NCBI RefSeq assembly: GCF_017916325.1
Contig: NC_090164.1
Location: 35,001 to 99,000, forward strand
DNA: 64,000 bases
Direction of reading: 5' to 3'
Origin: Leishmania martiniquensis
Taxonomy: Eukaryota > Euglenozoa > Kinetoplastea > Trypanosomatida > Trypanosomatidae
Below are positions 27,258 through 37,232 of this stretch, piece after piece (positions within the stretch are counted from its first letter, which is position 1; every line of letters begins with the position of its first letter). The translations under genes and the position numbers were made by a program. Under the pieces are notes generated by a model. That model searched no databases, had not been told where the DNA came from, and worked only from the letters and a program-made list of their open reading frames with translations.

Positions 27258-30200
27258 TCAAGCGACTCCCTGTGCCCTCATCTCCTGCAGAATGTGCTGC
27301 ACAACCTCCCCTGCTTCCCTTTCTGCCCTGTCGATGATGGCTTGCTCCCTGCGCTGGCACGTGGCTGTGGCGAAGTTAGCGCGTGCCGCTTGCGCCTTCT
27401 TCACCTTCTCCGAAGCTCGCCGCCGTACGGCCGCTTTGATGGGCTCGTCCTGAAGCAGCTCGCTCAGGGTTTCGGCGACGGCGGTGGCAACATCAGGGTA
27501 CTCATCGACCGTCACCGCAGGCATGGCCCGATGGTCCGCGGCGTTCATGTCAGTAAGTAGATCCGTGGTGAGAACGGAGACGTGGTAGGCAATCTTCTGC
27601 AGCGCTGCGGCGGGCAACTCGAAGAGCTCCTTGTCGGAGGTGCCATGCTCCAGCCCTCCTACCTCTCCCTTGCCACCGCGATGCACTCGTGCGCGCGGCG
27701 CGGCAGAGGCCGATGGTTCGGAGGCTTCCGCTGCCATTGTGAGGGCGCCGCCACCTCTCCGCCCTGTCAGCGGTCGCAGAGTGAGCATTGGGGTGGCAGG
27801 CGGAGCCAGCACACGAGGATCCACCTCTGTCACCGTGGCCGTGTTAAACAGAGAGTAGTGCAGTACCTTGGAGCGTCGCACCACGTCCTCTCGGACCGTG
27901 TCGGCCAAAGCGTCGGTCATGGTCCAGAGCTGCTGCTGCGTCACCCAGCAAGCCATGCGGAAGACGCAGCCGCCGTCCGCACCCGCCGAGGCGCCGCCAC
28001 TGTGGGTACTGAGCGCCTCAAAGGGCAGGCAGTGCATCGCCGCCTTGGCCACCTCCTCGCAAGCCGCGTCACCTCTGAACTGCACCAGCACCGGATACAT
28101 GGCGCTCGGGGCGTAGGGCGACGCGTCGTAGGCAACACGCGCGATCTCCTCACACAGACTCATCATGTCAATCAGCAGCGCCCATGCGAAAAAAGCGGTA
28201 ATGGGGGGCGCACGAGGCGGAGGTGCGCATGACTGAAGGTTGACTCTGTTCTCTGTTCCTGTCAGTACGCGGCGTAGCACGTACTTCTCAAGCGCCTCAC
28301 GCACGGCGTTGTAGAGGTCCACAGCGCTTTGCCGGTCCCGAGGGTCGAACAAGGGAACGCCGCTGCTGCCAAGCCCACCTGAGAAACCTGGTGATGGGTC
28401 AAAATAGGTTCGGGGCGGCATCGCAGTTGAGGTGGTGCCGGCGGCGAAGCTTGAGGCGCGGCCGTCGCCTCTTGCGCCGGTTCCGTACGCAAAATCGTCC
28501 GCTGTCACCACCTCGTAGTGGGGCCTCGCAGTCTGCCACGAAGATGCCGCTGCTCGCTGTTTCTTATTCGTCCCCCCCCCCTGGTGCGCACCCGCGGAGG
28601 ACGTCGTCGTGTTGCTTGCGTGTTCCCGAAGGAGGCCGAGCACGCAGTCCAGCACCATCCCTTCTGCCAGACTTTCTCTGTCCTCCGGCTGAGGAACGGA
28701 CTTCGTCGGCGGCGCAGCGGTGGCGACCGACGCCACTCCCGCTAGAGGGATGCGGGGGCCGGGCGGACGGACATTGCTGTGCACGCGCACGGTAGACGCA
28801 CTCCCGGCGCGATGCGTAGAGGCGACAACGGCGGCTGATGCTTCCACGGGAGACGGCACATTGCCGGCAACGGGGTGACTTCTGTGCTGTGCTTTCTCGA
28901 GACGGCTGCATCCTTTCAACACCGCAAACGCCTTCACGAGCCTTTCCACTGCCTCTGACGCCTCGCGAAGGTCGGACGTGCGCGTATGCTCCTCCGTCGG
29001 TCGATGATGATCGTACGGTGGGGGAAGCGGTGGCACCTGCTGGACTGCCCCCCTGTCTGTCGGACTGGTGCGGTACTCCACGTCTCCAATCATCCACCGG
29101 TTTTGCGTCGCCGTCGCGTCCTTCGCCGCCGCCGTCGTGGGGAGGACGGGCCACGGCGCTTCGGTGGGGGCGGTGACTGCATCGTTGGTGACGGTCGTAG
29201 AGGCCCATCCCGGTGGCGGCAGCGCTGGAAGGGAGAAGGAAGCGGTGGCTGGTGGCGGCGATTTCTCCGTCGCCAGAGCGTCGGGCTGCGGAAAGTCCAG
29301 CAGCTGGCGGGCTACGAGTGGCTTCATCGACGGCTCCTCAGGGGAGGTGAGCGATGTGGCGGGAAGGGAGGTTGCCAGCGCCGGCGCCAAAGGCGCCCCT
29401 GTGGTAGAGGAGACCCCTGGCGCTGGCACGAGGGTGTGCTGCGGTTGGGGTTGGTGCGGTTGCTGCAGATGCTGCGAGAGGGTGCTGAAGACGCTGCTTG
29501 CAGCTGCGGAGACCACCCTGGACTCCAGCAAGGCTTTCGGTGGCGTCTCGGCCTGCAGCGCCGATTTCGACTTGGAGGCTACCGATTCGCCCCTCGGCAG
29601 CCTGTCCTCGCTCACCCTCGGACTCTGGCCATCGGGGTCTCTATTGGCAATGAGGGGCCTGCCCGGCACGGAAGAAGAGGCTGTCGTTCCCGTCCCAATC
29701 ACAGAGCTCTGCCAGCGCGACGCCGCACCCACCGTGCCGTCACTGCCGCCTCCACGGAAGGCCACAAAGCGGGAAAGACTTTCAAAGTCGGCGCCCTTCA
29801 GCCCTCGACGTTCAAAGTCGGCTTCATCAGTGGCGGTCACTCCGAATTCATTGCGATCAGCGTTCGAGGAGTCGCACGTGGTGGCATATTGGCCGCCGGC
29901 GCTGTCTACTACACTCGCGCTTCCGCCCTTGCCCTCTATCCCTCCGGCCGTGGGGTGCTGGCCAAGCCCAAGCGGACGCTCCCAAACCGGCACATTGTGC
30001 GCAGACAACGTGGACGGTGCGCGCACCTCATTGTTACTGCCACCCTTCACCGACGATACCGGCGAAGAGACGAGTCTCGGCACAGGCACAGGCACAGGCA
30101 CTGACACAAGCCCAGGGGCTGCGGGCAAGGGCAGTACCGGATCCTCTGACGTCGGTAGCAGCGCTGCGGCGGGGCTCAGAATCAGCGTGTCGCTGCCGCC

Positions 30201-30368
30201 CGCTCCACCCTGGGCGCCATCACCATCGGCCTGCGCGGCGCTTTCGCCACCAGCGTTGACAGAGTTACTGGAAGTAGATGTCATTGCACTAGCGCTTAAC
30301 GATTTCATCTCTTCTTCGTGATGTGTCGCCGTGGTGGCGGTCTCAAACGAGTCCTCGTAGTCATCCAT
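27258..30368 (-). CDS. Large protein of unknown function, disordered with conserved-looking C-terminal half
   Basis: 1036 residues starting MDDYEDSFE. I do not recognise it. Residues about 1-430 are low complexity, rich in Ser, Thr, Pro and Ala, including a PVPVPVP run made by a GGCACA-type hexamer repeat. Later parts look folded and helical: ERLVKAFAVLKGCSRLEKAQ, LAEGMVLDCVLGLLREHAS, YNAVREALEKYVLRRVL, WALLIDMMSLCEEIARVAYD and LHYSLFNTATVTEVDPRVL. The last 65 residues are a charged probable coiled coil (VKKAQAARANFAT to VVQHILQEM). No catalytic motif, membrane segment or signal peptide is seen. A cytoskeletal or basal-body scaffold would fit the composition, but that is a guess. The frame extends to a TTG at 30383; the first ATG is 30368. 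Confidence 0.85.
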   Translation of the reverse strand: MDDYEDSFETATTATHHEEEMKSLSASAMTSTSSNSVNAGGESAAQADGDGAQGGAGGSDTLILSPAAALLPTSEDPVLPLPAAPGLVSVPVPVPVPRLVSSPVSSVKGGSNNEVRAPSTLSAHNVPVWERPLGLGQHPTAGGIEGKGGSASVVDSAGGQYATTCDSSNADRNEFGVTATDEADFERRGLKGADFESLSRFVAFRGGGSDGTVGAASRWQSSVIGTGTTASSSVPGRPLIANRDPDGQSPRVSEDRLPRGESVASKSKSALQAETPPKALLESRVVSAAASSVFSTLSQHLQQPHQPQPQHTLVPAPGVSSTTGAPLAPALATSLPATSLTSPEEPSMKPLVARQLLDFPQPDALATEKSPPPATASFSLPALPPPGWASTTVTNDAVTAPTEAPWPVLPTTAAAKDATATQNRWMIGDVEYRTSPTDRGAVQQVPPLPPPYDHHRPTEEHTRTSDLREASEAVERLVKAFAVLKGCSRLEKAQHRSHPVAGNVPSPVEASAAVVASTHRAGSASTVRVHSNVRPPGPRIPLAGVASVATAAPPTKSVPQPEDRESLAEGMVLDCVLGLLREHASNTTTSSAGAHQGGGTNKKQRAAASSWQTARPHYEVVTADDFAYGTGARGDGRASSFAAGTTSTAMPPRTYFDPSPGFSGGLGSSGVPLFDPRDRQSAVDLYNAVREALEKYVLRRVLTGTENRVNLQSCAPPPRAPPITAFFAWALLIDMMSLCEEIARVAYDASPYAPSAMYPVLVQFRGDAACEEVAKAAMHCLPFEALSTHSGGASAGADGGCVFRMACWVTQQQLWTMTDALADTVREDVVRRSKVLHYSLFNTATVTEVDPRVLAPPATPMLTLRPLTGRRGGGALTMAAEASEPSASAAPRARVHRGGKGEVGGLEHGTSDKELFELPAAALQKIAYHVSVLTTDLLTDMNAADHRAMPAVTVDEYPDVATAVAETLSELLQDEPIKAAVRRRASEKVKKAQAARANFATATCQRREQAIIDRAEREAGEVVQHILQEMRAQGVA

Positions 30369-31414
30369 CGGCGCCGGGGGCAACAGCTACGACCTCGACA
30401 GCGTTGCGACCCGTGTGGGCGGCTCAGCTGCCCAGCTGCTCTGCCTGAAGCCTGAGCAGCAGGCCGTAAGAGGAAGCTGAGGGAAATGTGAAGGCGGACT
30501 ACTCTAAAGCGCCGACTGCGCCGCTGCGATAAAGAGAGAGGGAGAGAGTCTCTTTCCGAAGCGCAAATCCGCGAGCGGAAGTACTAACCAAGTGGGCACG
30601 CCCTCACCAGGAGAGCTGTGAACGCGTCAGCTCTCTGATCTCTTCTCCAGCCGAGAGCGTTTCCTATTCACTGCTTCAGTTCACCTTAGCGCGCGAACCT
30701 CCGTGCGAATTCGACGTTGTGTGCCGAAAGAGTCAGCGATGAGCGAGGGAAGGGGTGGGATGTGCATAGAGCAGAGGCCCGCTCCACAATCAGATCACAG
30801 CCCTCTGGTAGAGCTCTCTGTTCTGAGTACGCCTGAGTCTATGGAGAAGCGTATGTATATGTCTGTGCGTGTGCTTCCGCCCCTTTAGCTATTGTTGTCT
30901 GCGTCTGTCGGTGAAATTCGCTCCATGCACGGAGTAGCGTCGGTTCAGCAATGTCGCGCCGGCGCGCTCAGCCGCGGAGAGAGAAGTCGTGAAGGCTGCA
31001 AAAACATAAAACGCAAAGAGAGCCAACGCGACGAGAGCGATATGAGGACCGAAGGAAAACGGCATAGCCCATCGGCCACGGCGCGCTTCGCAGGAGTCAT
31101 GTTAAGGTGTCGGGCCGTGCAAGCCCTACCTGTGTGACACGCACGGTGCGTGAGGGCAGGGCATTCTGAGAGCAGCGCCATCGCTGCGTACTCTTTCAGA
31201 GCACACATGGGGTACAGCCGGTACGGCTGTTCCTCGCCTAACACCTCCACTGATCTCTGTGGAGTGGCCACTCTTTGACGCCTTTTAGTACCCAAAAGGG
31301 ATGTGCGTTTACGCGCCCTCTCCTTACGTGTGTCACCGGCGTGTGCGGATGATGGCCACGCTGCGCAAGTCTTTCACAGCGCCGCCACATGCTCCCTCCC
31401 TCATCACCCCCCCG
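30369..31414. other. Spacer between SNF2 ATPase gene and 1036-residue protein gene
   Basis: No gene seen. Around 31,100-31,310 the sequence is complex rather than simple-repeat and can form small hairpins, for example a 7-bp perfect stem at 31214-31230 (acagccg and cggctgt around gta). GA-rich sequence lies at about 30524-30550. Confidence 0.6.
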
Positions 31415-34400
31415 CTACGATATGACGCGCACCTGCTGAGATAGCTCCAGCAACTTCTTAAAAAAGAGATCCAGCATGTCAGTCATGCGGTGCCCGACCA
31501 TCGTTGTGTGGGAAACCTGCGAGATCCACAGGGACAGCGGTGGCGGCGGTAGCACCTGCGCGCCCCTCACCTTGTCCTCGATGTACACGGTGAGCGTCTC
31601 AGCACTGTGGGTGCCATAAACTTCGCAAAAGGCGATCCAATACTGAGCCGACCGCTGCTGTTGCACCGCCTCGCTCTCCAACTCCTCCGCGGTGGGGCCA
31701 GCACGCTCCAGCGTGCTGCCCGCCAGCTCCTCCAGCCACGTCACGGTGTCCGGCTGCCCCCGCGCCGCCTCATCCCGCTCGTCTGCCTCTGAGTCGCTTC
31801 CATCAGGAAAGCTCGCGCGGTCACCGGAGTAGACGGAATTGAAGGAGCTGGACGAGCTGCGGCGATCGGAAGAGGAGGAGGACTTGGGAAAGGCAAGAGA
31901 ACCGATTCCGCTCCCATCACCGCCGACGCTGCCCGCCACGCGCGCCAGTGGGTCCCTGTGCGCCTGCCGTACGCTGTCGGCGCTGTCGCTGCGAACGGAG
32001 GACAACGAGGACGTGGACGCGCGAGAGGAGCTTCGGCTCCCAGCCGAGGAGGACGCCGCCATGAGCAGAGAGGTGAGAGAGGCGACACTGTCAGAACCGC
32101 TGCTCACAGAGCCCTTCTCCTGCGCTCCCGCACCCGGCCGCAGCGTCGCCCCAGAGGCAGTCGCAGAGACCGAAGAGACATACGACGACGGTAGAGGTTT
32201 TTGACGGCAGTGCTTCAGCAGCCGTTCCACATAGAGCACCTTGACGAGGGCATCGCTCGCGAAGCGGAGAAGCTTCCGCCGCGGCGTGGGGAACTCATCC
32301 ACCAGAAGCTCGTGTGCGTAGGTCAGCCGTTCGCAGCGAGCTACGTAATGCAGCGCTGTCACCAAGAACATGATGGGCATAGCAGCAAACTGCGTGAGTG
32401 TACTGGGGTGAACAAAGTCGGCGAACGCCTCTGCGAGGCGCTGGCGTAGGTGCTCGCGCACGTTCGTGTGAGAGGCGAGCCGGCCGTTGGTCAGTAAGAC
32501 TCGCCGCAGCTCCTCCATATCGCCGCCGGTTCCGACCTGCAGCCCCAGTAATCGCACCAGCCGCGGCGGGTACTCGCTCAGGAACGCACGCACCCCCTCC
32601 TCCACGGTACGGCGGACAAACCCAAAGACCGCCTGTGACGTATGCACCTCCCGCAAAGCGGCACTGACGTCAGAGCACGCAGCCGGCGAAAACGACACCG
32701 CGAAGCTCTTTGTGATGGAGAAGGCGTCGAGCAGGTTCGCCACTACGGAAAGCTGGTAGAGCACAGTCTGCTGCTGCGTGCGGGGGTCGGCACGCACCTC
32801 GAACTCGGCGTTATAGTGGCAGCGCGGACACTCCAGGTGCGTTGCGTCGAGTCGCTGCAGTAGCGGGCTGCGGCACCGCGCGCACCCGTACATGTGCTGC
32901 CCTTGCCGGTAGGAAGGCAGCCGGAGAAGATCCGCCACTTGCGCGAGTGGCAGGAGACCCTCCATGTGCGCCCTCGACGCTGCGCAATAGGCGCGCTCCA
33001 TGCGCATTTCTTCGCGCTCCAGTTGAAGATGCTGCGGCGGAAGTGTGAAGCCCTCGTAAGGGGGCCACTGCTCCTCGAGACAGCTCGTCAGAGCAGTCAG
33101 CACCGACTGCGCCAACGCTGCCAGCGCGTCTGCGAGCGCGTCGTCAGCGTCTCTCATGGAGAGCGAGGGCCCGTTGTCTTCATCTCTGTCTTCTCTCTTG
33201 GCCGTCCCCTCGTCTTCCTCAGTGCTGCTGTCGCCGTCGATGGTGCGCGGCCCGATACCCAGGAGCGCCGCCAACGCTTTCAAGGCGTCTGCGCTCAGCG
33301 CAAGCTGCCCGTCCACGAGCCACAGCTTCTGAAGGCCACGCAACATGCAGAAGCCGATGAACGGCCGGTCGCAGCCGAGCTCCGTGGCCACGTACGTTGC
33401 CTCTACCGGCGACATGGACTTGAACAGGGAGACAGGAATGAAGAGCAACGCGTCCTCTAGAGGGCTTCGATTCGGCAGCGGCGTGTCCCGCGCCCGACGT
33501 CGCCCAGCAGCTGGAACGCGACTGGCCAGAGCGGTGCGTATCTTCAGGTACGCACTGCTCTGCAGCAGCGTGCGGAATAGGTCGGTGGCGCCGGCCTGGT
33601 AGCACAGCAGTAGCACCTCCGCCACGAACCGCGGCGGTGGGCGTTTTCTCAACACCGGAGTGAGGAGCGGGCGCAGCTGCTGACAGATGCTCTGGTCCAG
33701 CGTGCGCACCTCCGCTACCGTATCGCTGCCGTCAACGGCCTCCCCACGGGCGCGCAAGACGTGCGCGATCACCAGGTGGGCAGCCTGCCGCGCGGTGTCC
33801 ACAAGGTCCGCCTCACACGCGTCCAGCAAGCTCACATCCTCCCGCGCCTGTGCGCTGGCACCATCACCCCTGGCCATCTCCAGCGGAATGACGACAGAGG
33901 CGCGCGACTTGTGCGCTGCATCTTCGAAGCGACGTTCGCGCTCGCGAATCACGTCGTCCTCGTTATGCAGAAGCAGCACCGACTGCGGGATGACAGTGTA
34001 GAGGTACGCCCTCTCCTCAGGGTGCGCGCGCAGAACGTGGGCAGCGATCGGGCATTGGGCCTCACACACACCCAGCGCGTATTGGAGCCGGTGACTGCTT
34101 GCTACCTCCTCTTCCACCGCCGATCGCGGTCGCAACAGGGTTGCCTGCTCATCCCCAAGTCCAGATCCGTCATCTGGTAGAGGAACTGCGCACGGATAGC
34201 GAAAGTAGCTGCGCGTCTGATGCCGCTGTTGTCGACGCGGGTCACTAATGTCGGCGATCTTCTTCTGTAGCCACGATCTCTGCAAAGCGTACGCGAAGAC
34301 AATGTGCTCTGACGTGCCCCACGTCGCTAGTCGGTAAATGTTCACAGGTCGCAGCTGCCCGTAGCGATACAGTCGGTACGTGGCTTGCACGTCGTCCGTG

Positions 34401-36151
34401 GGGTTCCAGCTCACGTCCAGGAGGATGCAATGACTGGCCGCGGTCAGCTTGATGCCAACGCCGCCTGCACGGACGGAGCACAACAGCACACGGCAGGCAT
34501 CATTGCATTGAAGCTCATCAATGCAGCGGGACCGCTCTGCGTCTGAGGCGGCACCAGTCAAGGATGGCGCCGAAATCCCCTCACGTGCAAGCAGCTGCCC
34601 CATCAGTCGCAGGTGACTGAGGTACTGCGAAAAAATGACGACCTTCTCGCGCTGCTCGCGCACAATGTGCACCGTGAGGTAAAAAGCAAAGCTCAGCTTT
34701 GGCGACGCCGAGAGATCGATGCTGGTGAAGGCCGCCACTGGTAGTGTGGGGGACGCCACCGTCGTTGCATCCTCGTCCTCGTCATCGCCATCCTCCTCGC
34801 CACCCTTGCAAGAGGCGAGAGCGGCGTTTCTGTTCGTCGTCTCCAGTTCCGACAGGGCGGGATGCAAACATATGTGCGACGCGACGTGATGCAGTCGCAG
34901 CACCGAGTCACCTTTTTCACCAGCAGCGACTTGCGCGTGGAAATACTTCAGCATCGCCTGGTACGCCGTCTTCTGCGCTTCAGAGAGCTTGAAGAAGAAC
35001 AGAAACTCACGTCGGGGCGGCAGTGTGGCTGCCAGCACCTCGGGTCCGCAGTGGTGCGCCGAGTCGGCGAAGTACCTGCGCAGTGCCGCGACACACCGCT
35101 GCATCTCGAGAAACTGCGGGTAGGTGGAGTCCACGCACTGCCCCCTCTCGATCGGCGCGATGAAGTGCTTATGAAAGAGCTGCGTGTCGAGCTCGCGGCC
35201 GGTAATGATAGACTGCATCGTGTTGTACTCCTCGAGGTGGTTTTGCAGCGGGGTGCCCGTGAGTGCCAGCCGCAGCTGGATGTTTCGAATGTGCTGTGCT
35301 AGCGCTGTCACGAGGTTCGAGCTGCTACGGCGGAGACGATGAGCCTCGTCGAGAATGACGAGGTCGGCAGTCTCAATGATGTCCAGCAGGCGTACCTCCT
35401 GAAAAAGCGGCAGGTGGAGTCTCAGGCGATCAAGCAGCGACCACACACGGGGCCACGTGTTGGTGGGGTTGTTGCGGTACTGAGCGAGTGCATACTGAAG
35501 AATGCGCTGATACTCTTCGTAGCCTAACAGCAGGAGGCCTCCCTCTTGGTAATAGGAGAGCAGCACCTCCTCGATGGAGCGTCCGCCGCTGCTGCGCTGC
35601 GCCGCACTTAAGGAGACGCCCATCGCGCTGGGCACGTAGGCGTTGACTTTCACCGTTCCTGCGTACCGCGGCTGAATCCACTCCGAAATAGACGCCTGCC
35701 AGTGCAGCACGCAGCTGCGAGGGCACAGGACCAGTACCCGGAGTCCCGGGCAAACAGCGCCCTTCAGTGTCAGACTAGACGCAGTCGCCAAAGAAGCGCC
35801 ACCGGACTGCCGCTGCTGCTGCTGGCGAACTCGATCGCGCTTCATCGCCATCAGTGTCACCTGCGCCTGGAAGAGTAGTACGAAGGAAAGGGAGGTGAGT
35901 GTCTTACCGAGACCCATCGAGTGTGCCAGAATGGCGCCGAATACTTCTTGATAAAGTCGGGTGCGCTGCTCAATCGTTGAAGAAAACGTCCGCGCAGCCA
36001 TTTGCAGCACGCCGTCGAGCACGAGACGCCTCCAAATAAACTCCAACGCACTCACCTGGTGAGGCCGCAACACGCTCTCCATCACCGGGGGGAGCTCCAG
36101 GGCACCATGCGGTCGGCTGCTGCTGACACCATTGGTCGCGGCAGCGCTCAT
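31415..36151 (-). CDS. SNF2-family ATPase, ATRX/ARIP4-like
   Basis: 1578 residues. SNF2 ATPases translocate on DNA and remodel nucleosomes. Residues 28-40 (LRPHQVSALEFIW) and the Walker A motif AHSMGLGKTLTS (about 76-87) open the motor; LDEAH is near 266, followed by LTGTPLQNHLEEYNTM and IAPIERGQCVDSTYPQ, both close to ATRX/ARIP4. The second lobe starts near 504 (VIFSQYLSHLRLMGQLL) and contains SVRAGGVGIKLTAA and the arginine-finger motif QATYRLYRYGQLRPV. Past the motor the protein is unlike ATRX: about 900 more residues including a CARC...CPRC zinc ribbon near 1090-1113 and a Ser-rich linker around 1370-1460. I see no PHD/ADD domain. The ATG at 36151 gives a complete N-terminus. Confidence 0.92.
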   Translation of the reverse strand: MSAAATNGVSSSRPHGALELPPVMESVLRPHQVSALEFIWRRLVLDGVLQMAARTFSSTIEQRTRLYQEVFGAILAHSMGLGKTLTSLSFVLLFQAQVTLMAMKRDRVRQQQQRQSGGASLATASSLTLKGAVCPGLRVLVLCPRSCVLHWQASISEWIQPRYAGTVKVNAYVPSAMGVSLSAAQRSSGGRSIEEVLLSYYQEGGLLLLGYEEYQRILQYALAQYRNNPTNTWPRVWSLLDRLRLHLPLFQEVRLLDIIETADLVILDEAHRLRRSSSNLVTALAQHIRNIQLRLALTGTPLQNHLEEYNTMQSIITGRELDTQLFHKHFIAPIERGQCVDSTYPQFLEMQRCVAALRRYFADSAHHCGPEVLAATLPPRREFLFFFKLSEAQKTAYQAMLKYFHAQVAAGEKGDSVLRLHHVASHICLHPALSELETTNRNAALASCKGGEEDGDDEDEDATTVASPTLPVAAFTSIDLSASPKLSFAFYLTVHIVREQREKVVIFSQYLSHLRLMGQLLAREGISAPSLTGAASDAERSRCIDELQCNDACRVLLCSVRAGGVGIKLTAASHCILLDVSWNPTDDVQATYRLYRYGQLRPVNIYRLATWGTSEHIVFAYALQRSWLQKKIADISDPRRQQRHQTRSYFRYPCAVPLPDDGSGLGDEQATLLRPRSAVEEEVASSHRLQYALGVCEAQCPIAAHVLRAHPEERAYLYTVIPQSVLLLHNEDDVIRERERRFEDAAHKSRASVVIPLEMARGDGASAQAREDVSLLDACEADLVDTARQAAHLVIAHVLRARGEAVDGSDTVAEVRTLDQSICQQLRPLLTPVLRKRPPPRFVAEVLLLCYQAGATDLFRTLLQSSAYLKIRTALASRVPAAGRRRARDTPLPNRSPLEDALLFIPVSLFKSMSPVEATYVATELGCDRPFIGFCMLRGLQKLWLVDGQLALSADALKALAALLGIGPRTIDGDSSTEEDEGTAKREDRDEDNGPSLSMRDADDALADALAALAQSVLTALTSCLEEQWPPYEGFTLPPQHLQLEREEMRMERAYCAASRAHMEGLLPLAQVADLLRLPSYRQGQHMYGCARCRSPLLQRLDATHLECPRCHYNAEFEVRADPRTQQQTVLYQLSVVANLLDAFSITKSFAVSFSPAACSDVSAALREVHTSQAVFGFVRRTVEEGVRAFLSEYPPRLVRLLGLQVGTGGDMEELRRVLLTNGRLASHTNVREHLRQRLAEAFADFVHPSTLTQFAAMPIMFLVTALHYVARCERLTYAHELLVDEFPTPRRKLLRFASDALVKVLYVERLLKHCRQKPLPSSYVSSVSATASGATLRPGAGAQEKGSVSSGSDSVASLTSLLMAASSSAGSRSSSRASTSSLSSVRSDSADSVRQAHRDPLARVAGSVGGDGSGIGSLAFPKSSSSSDRRSSSSSFNSVYSGDRASFPDGSDSEADERDEAARGQPDTVTWLEELAGSTLERAGPTAEELESEAVQQQRSAQYWIAFCEVYGTHSAETLTVYIEDKVRGAQVLPPPPLSLWISQVSHTTMVGHRMTDMLDLFFKKLLELSQQVRVIS

Positions 36152-37232
36152 GGCGCTCTCACCTTACGCAACACCCCTTTTTTCGGGCCAGCTAATGGAA
36201 GGTCGGAGAAGCACACCGCCACTCCGATGCGCCGGCAGCAGAACGAGTGGGGGCGGCACCAGCCGCTTTGCAGAGCGTCAGCGAGCAATATCACCCGACC
36301 AAACACAAGCAGGGGGAGGGCAATGACGTAGTCCGGAGGAGCAGCAGCAGAGAGGAGAAGACGGGGGAAAGGACAGGGCGCGTAGTCCATTGCAAGTCAC
36401 CCCACACTGCCTCTCCAGCACGTCCGGTCCACCACCACTTACTATTCATACAATGGGTCTGTGCTCGCGGGAGGGGAGAGAGGAGAGATGCAGGCAAAGG
36501 AACTGGACGGAGAAGCACGATGCGCAGTGCGTGGCACCAAGATCGATACATATATCGATAGAGAAACAGGCATAGCTCGTATCTGCTCGAAGGTGTCAAG
36601 TGCCGCCTCTCTGGTAGAAAGGGGCAGAAGCAATGCACAGCAAAGCGGCAGGGGCGCGACATACACCCGCGCGCGCTGTCCTAGCAGTGCCGCGCATAGC
36701 TGCCGTCACCGCGGAGACGCGGAGTAGTGCGCAGGGTAAGGTGCCGGCTGCCTCGGCTGAGCTTCGGTCTGTCGGTCCATCTGTGAGAGAGGGGGAGAGA
36801 GTACGCGCGAGCGCATCGTTCACGAAGAGGCACGTGCCGCTCACATGAGACGGCAAACGCAGCACTTAGCCATACGAAGAGGAGAAGGTAAAAACGCAAG
36901 TGCGCAGAGCGCTCCTGCCGAGCGTCATTACGGTGACAGATGCCGAGAGGCACCGACGGAGAAAGAGGGAGAGGCAGACAGGGAAGGAGTTGTGGAAGCG
37001 AAGGGATGAGAGACAAAAAGGGGAGAGGCAATGGCCAATGAGAGGGCACCCGACGAGGCCACGGGGCACGTGCATCTTTCAGCGCCCATCCATACACTGC
37101 TGGAGAGGGAGTGATGGTCCAGTTCGTATCGCCCTCTTCTCCATCTCTCTCTCTGAGACCCCTTCGGCCATCCTCAACCCCCACCCTCGATGCCTGGTCG
37201 GCAAGCCGCCGCGTCCTCTTCGACGGTGAGTG
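36152..37232. other. Spacer between ER-type membrane protein gene and SNF2 ATPase gene
   Basis: No gene seen. On the minus strand a long pyrimidine tract (about 36,330-36,372) could serve the SNF2 mRNA. A small AT-rich palindrome-like stretch lies at about 36540-36560. Confidence 0.65.

Noticed and set aside
28986..30321. Two plus-strand ORFs of about 370-420 codons
   Set aside because: Antisense shadows of the 1036-residue protein gene, caused by high third-position GC.
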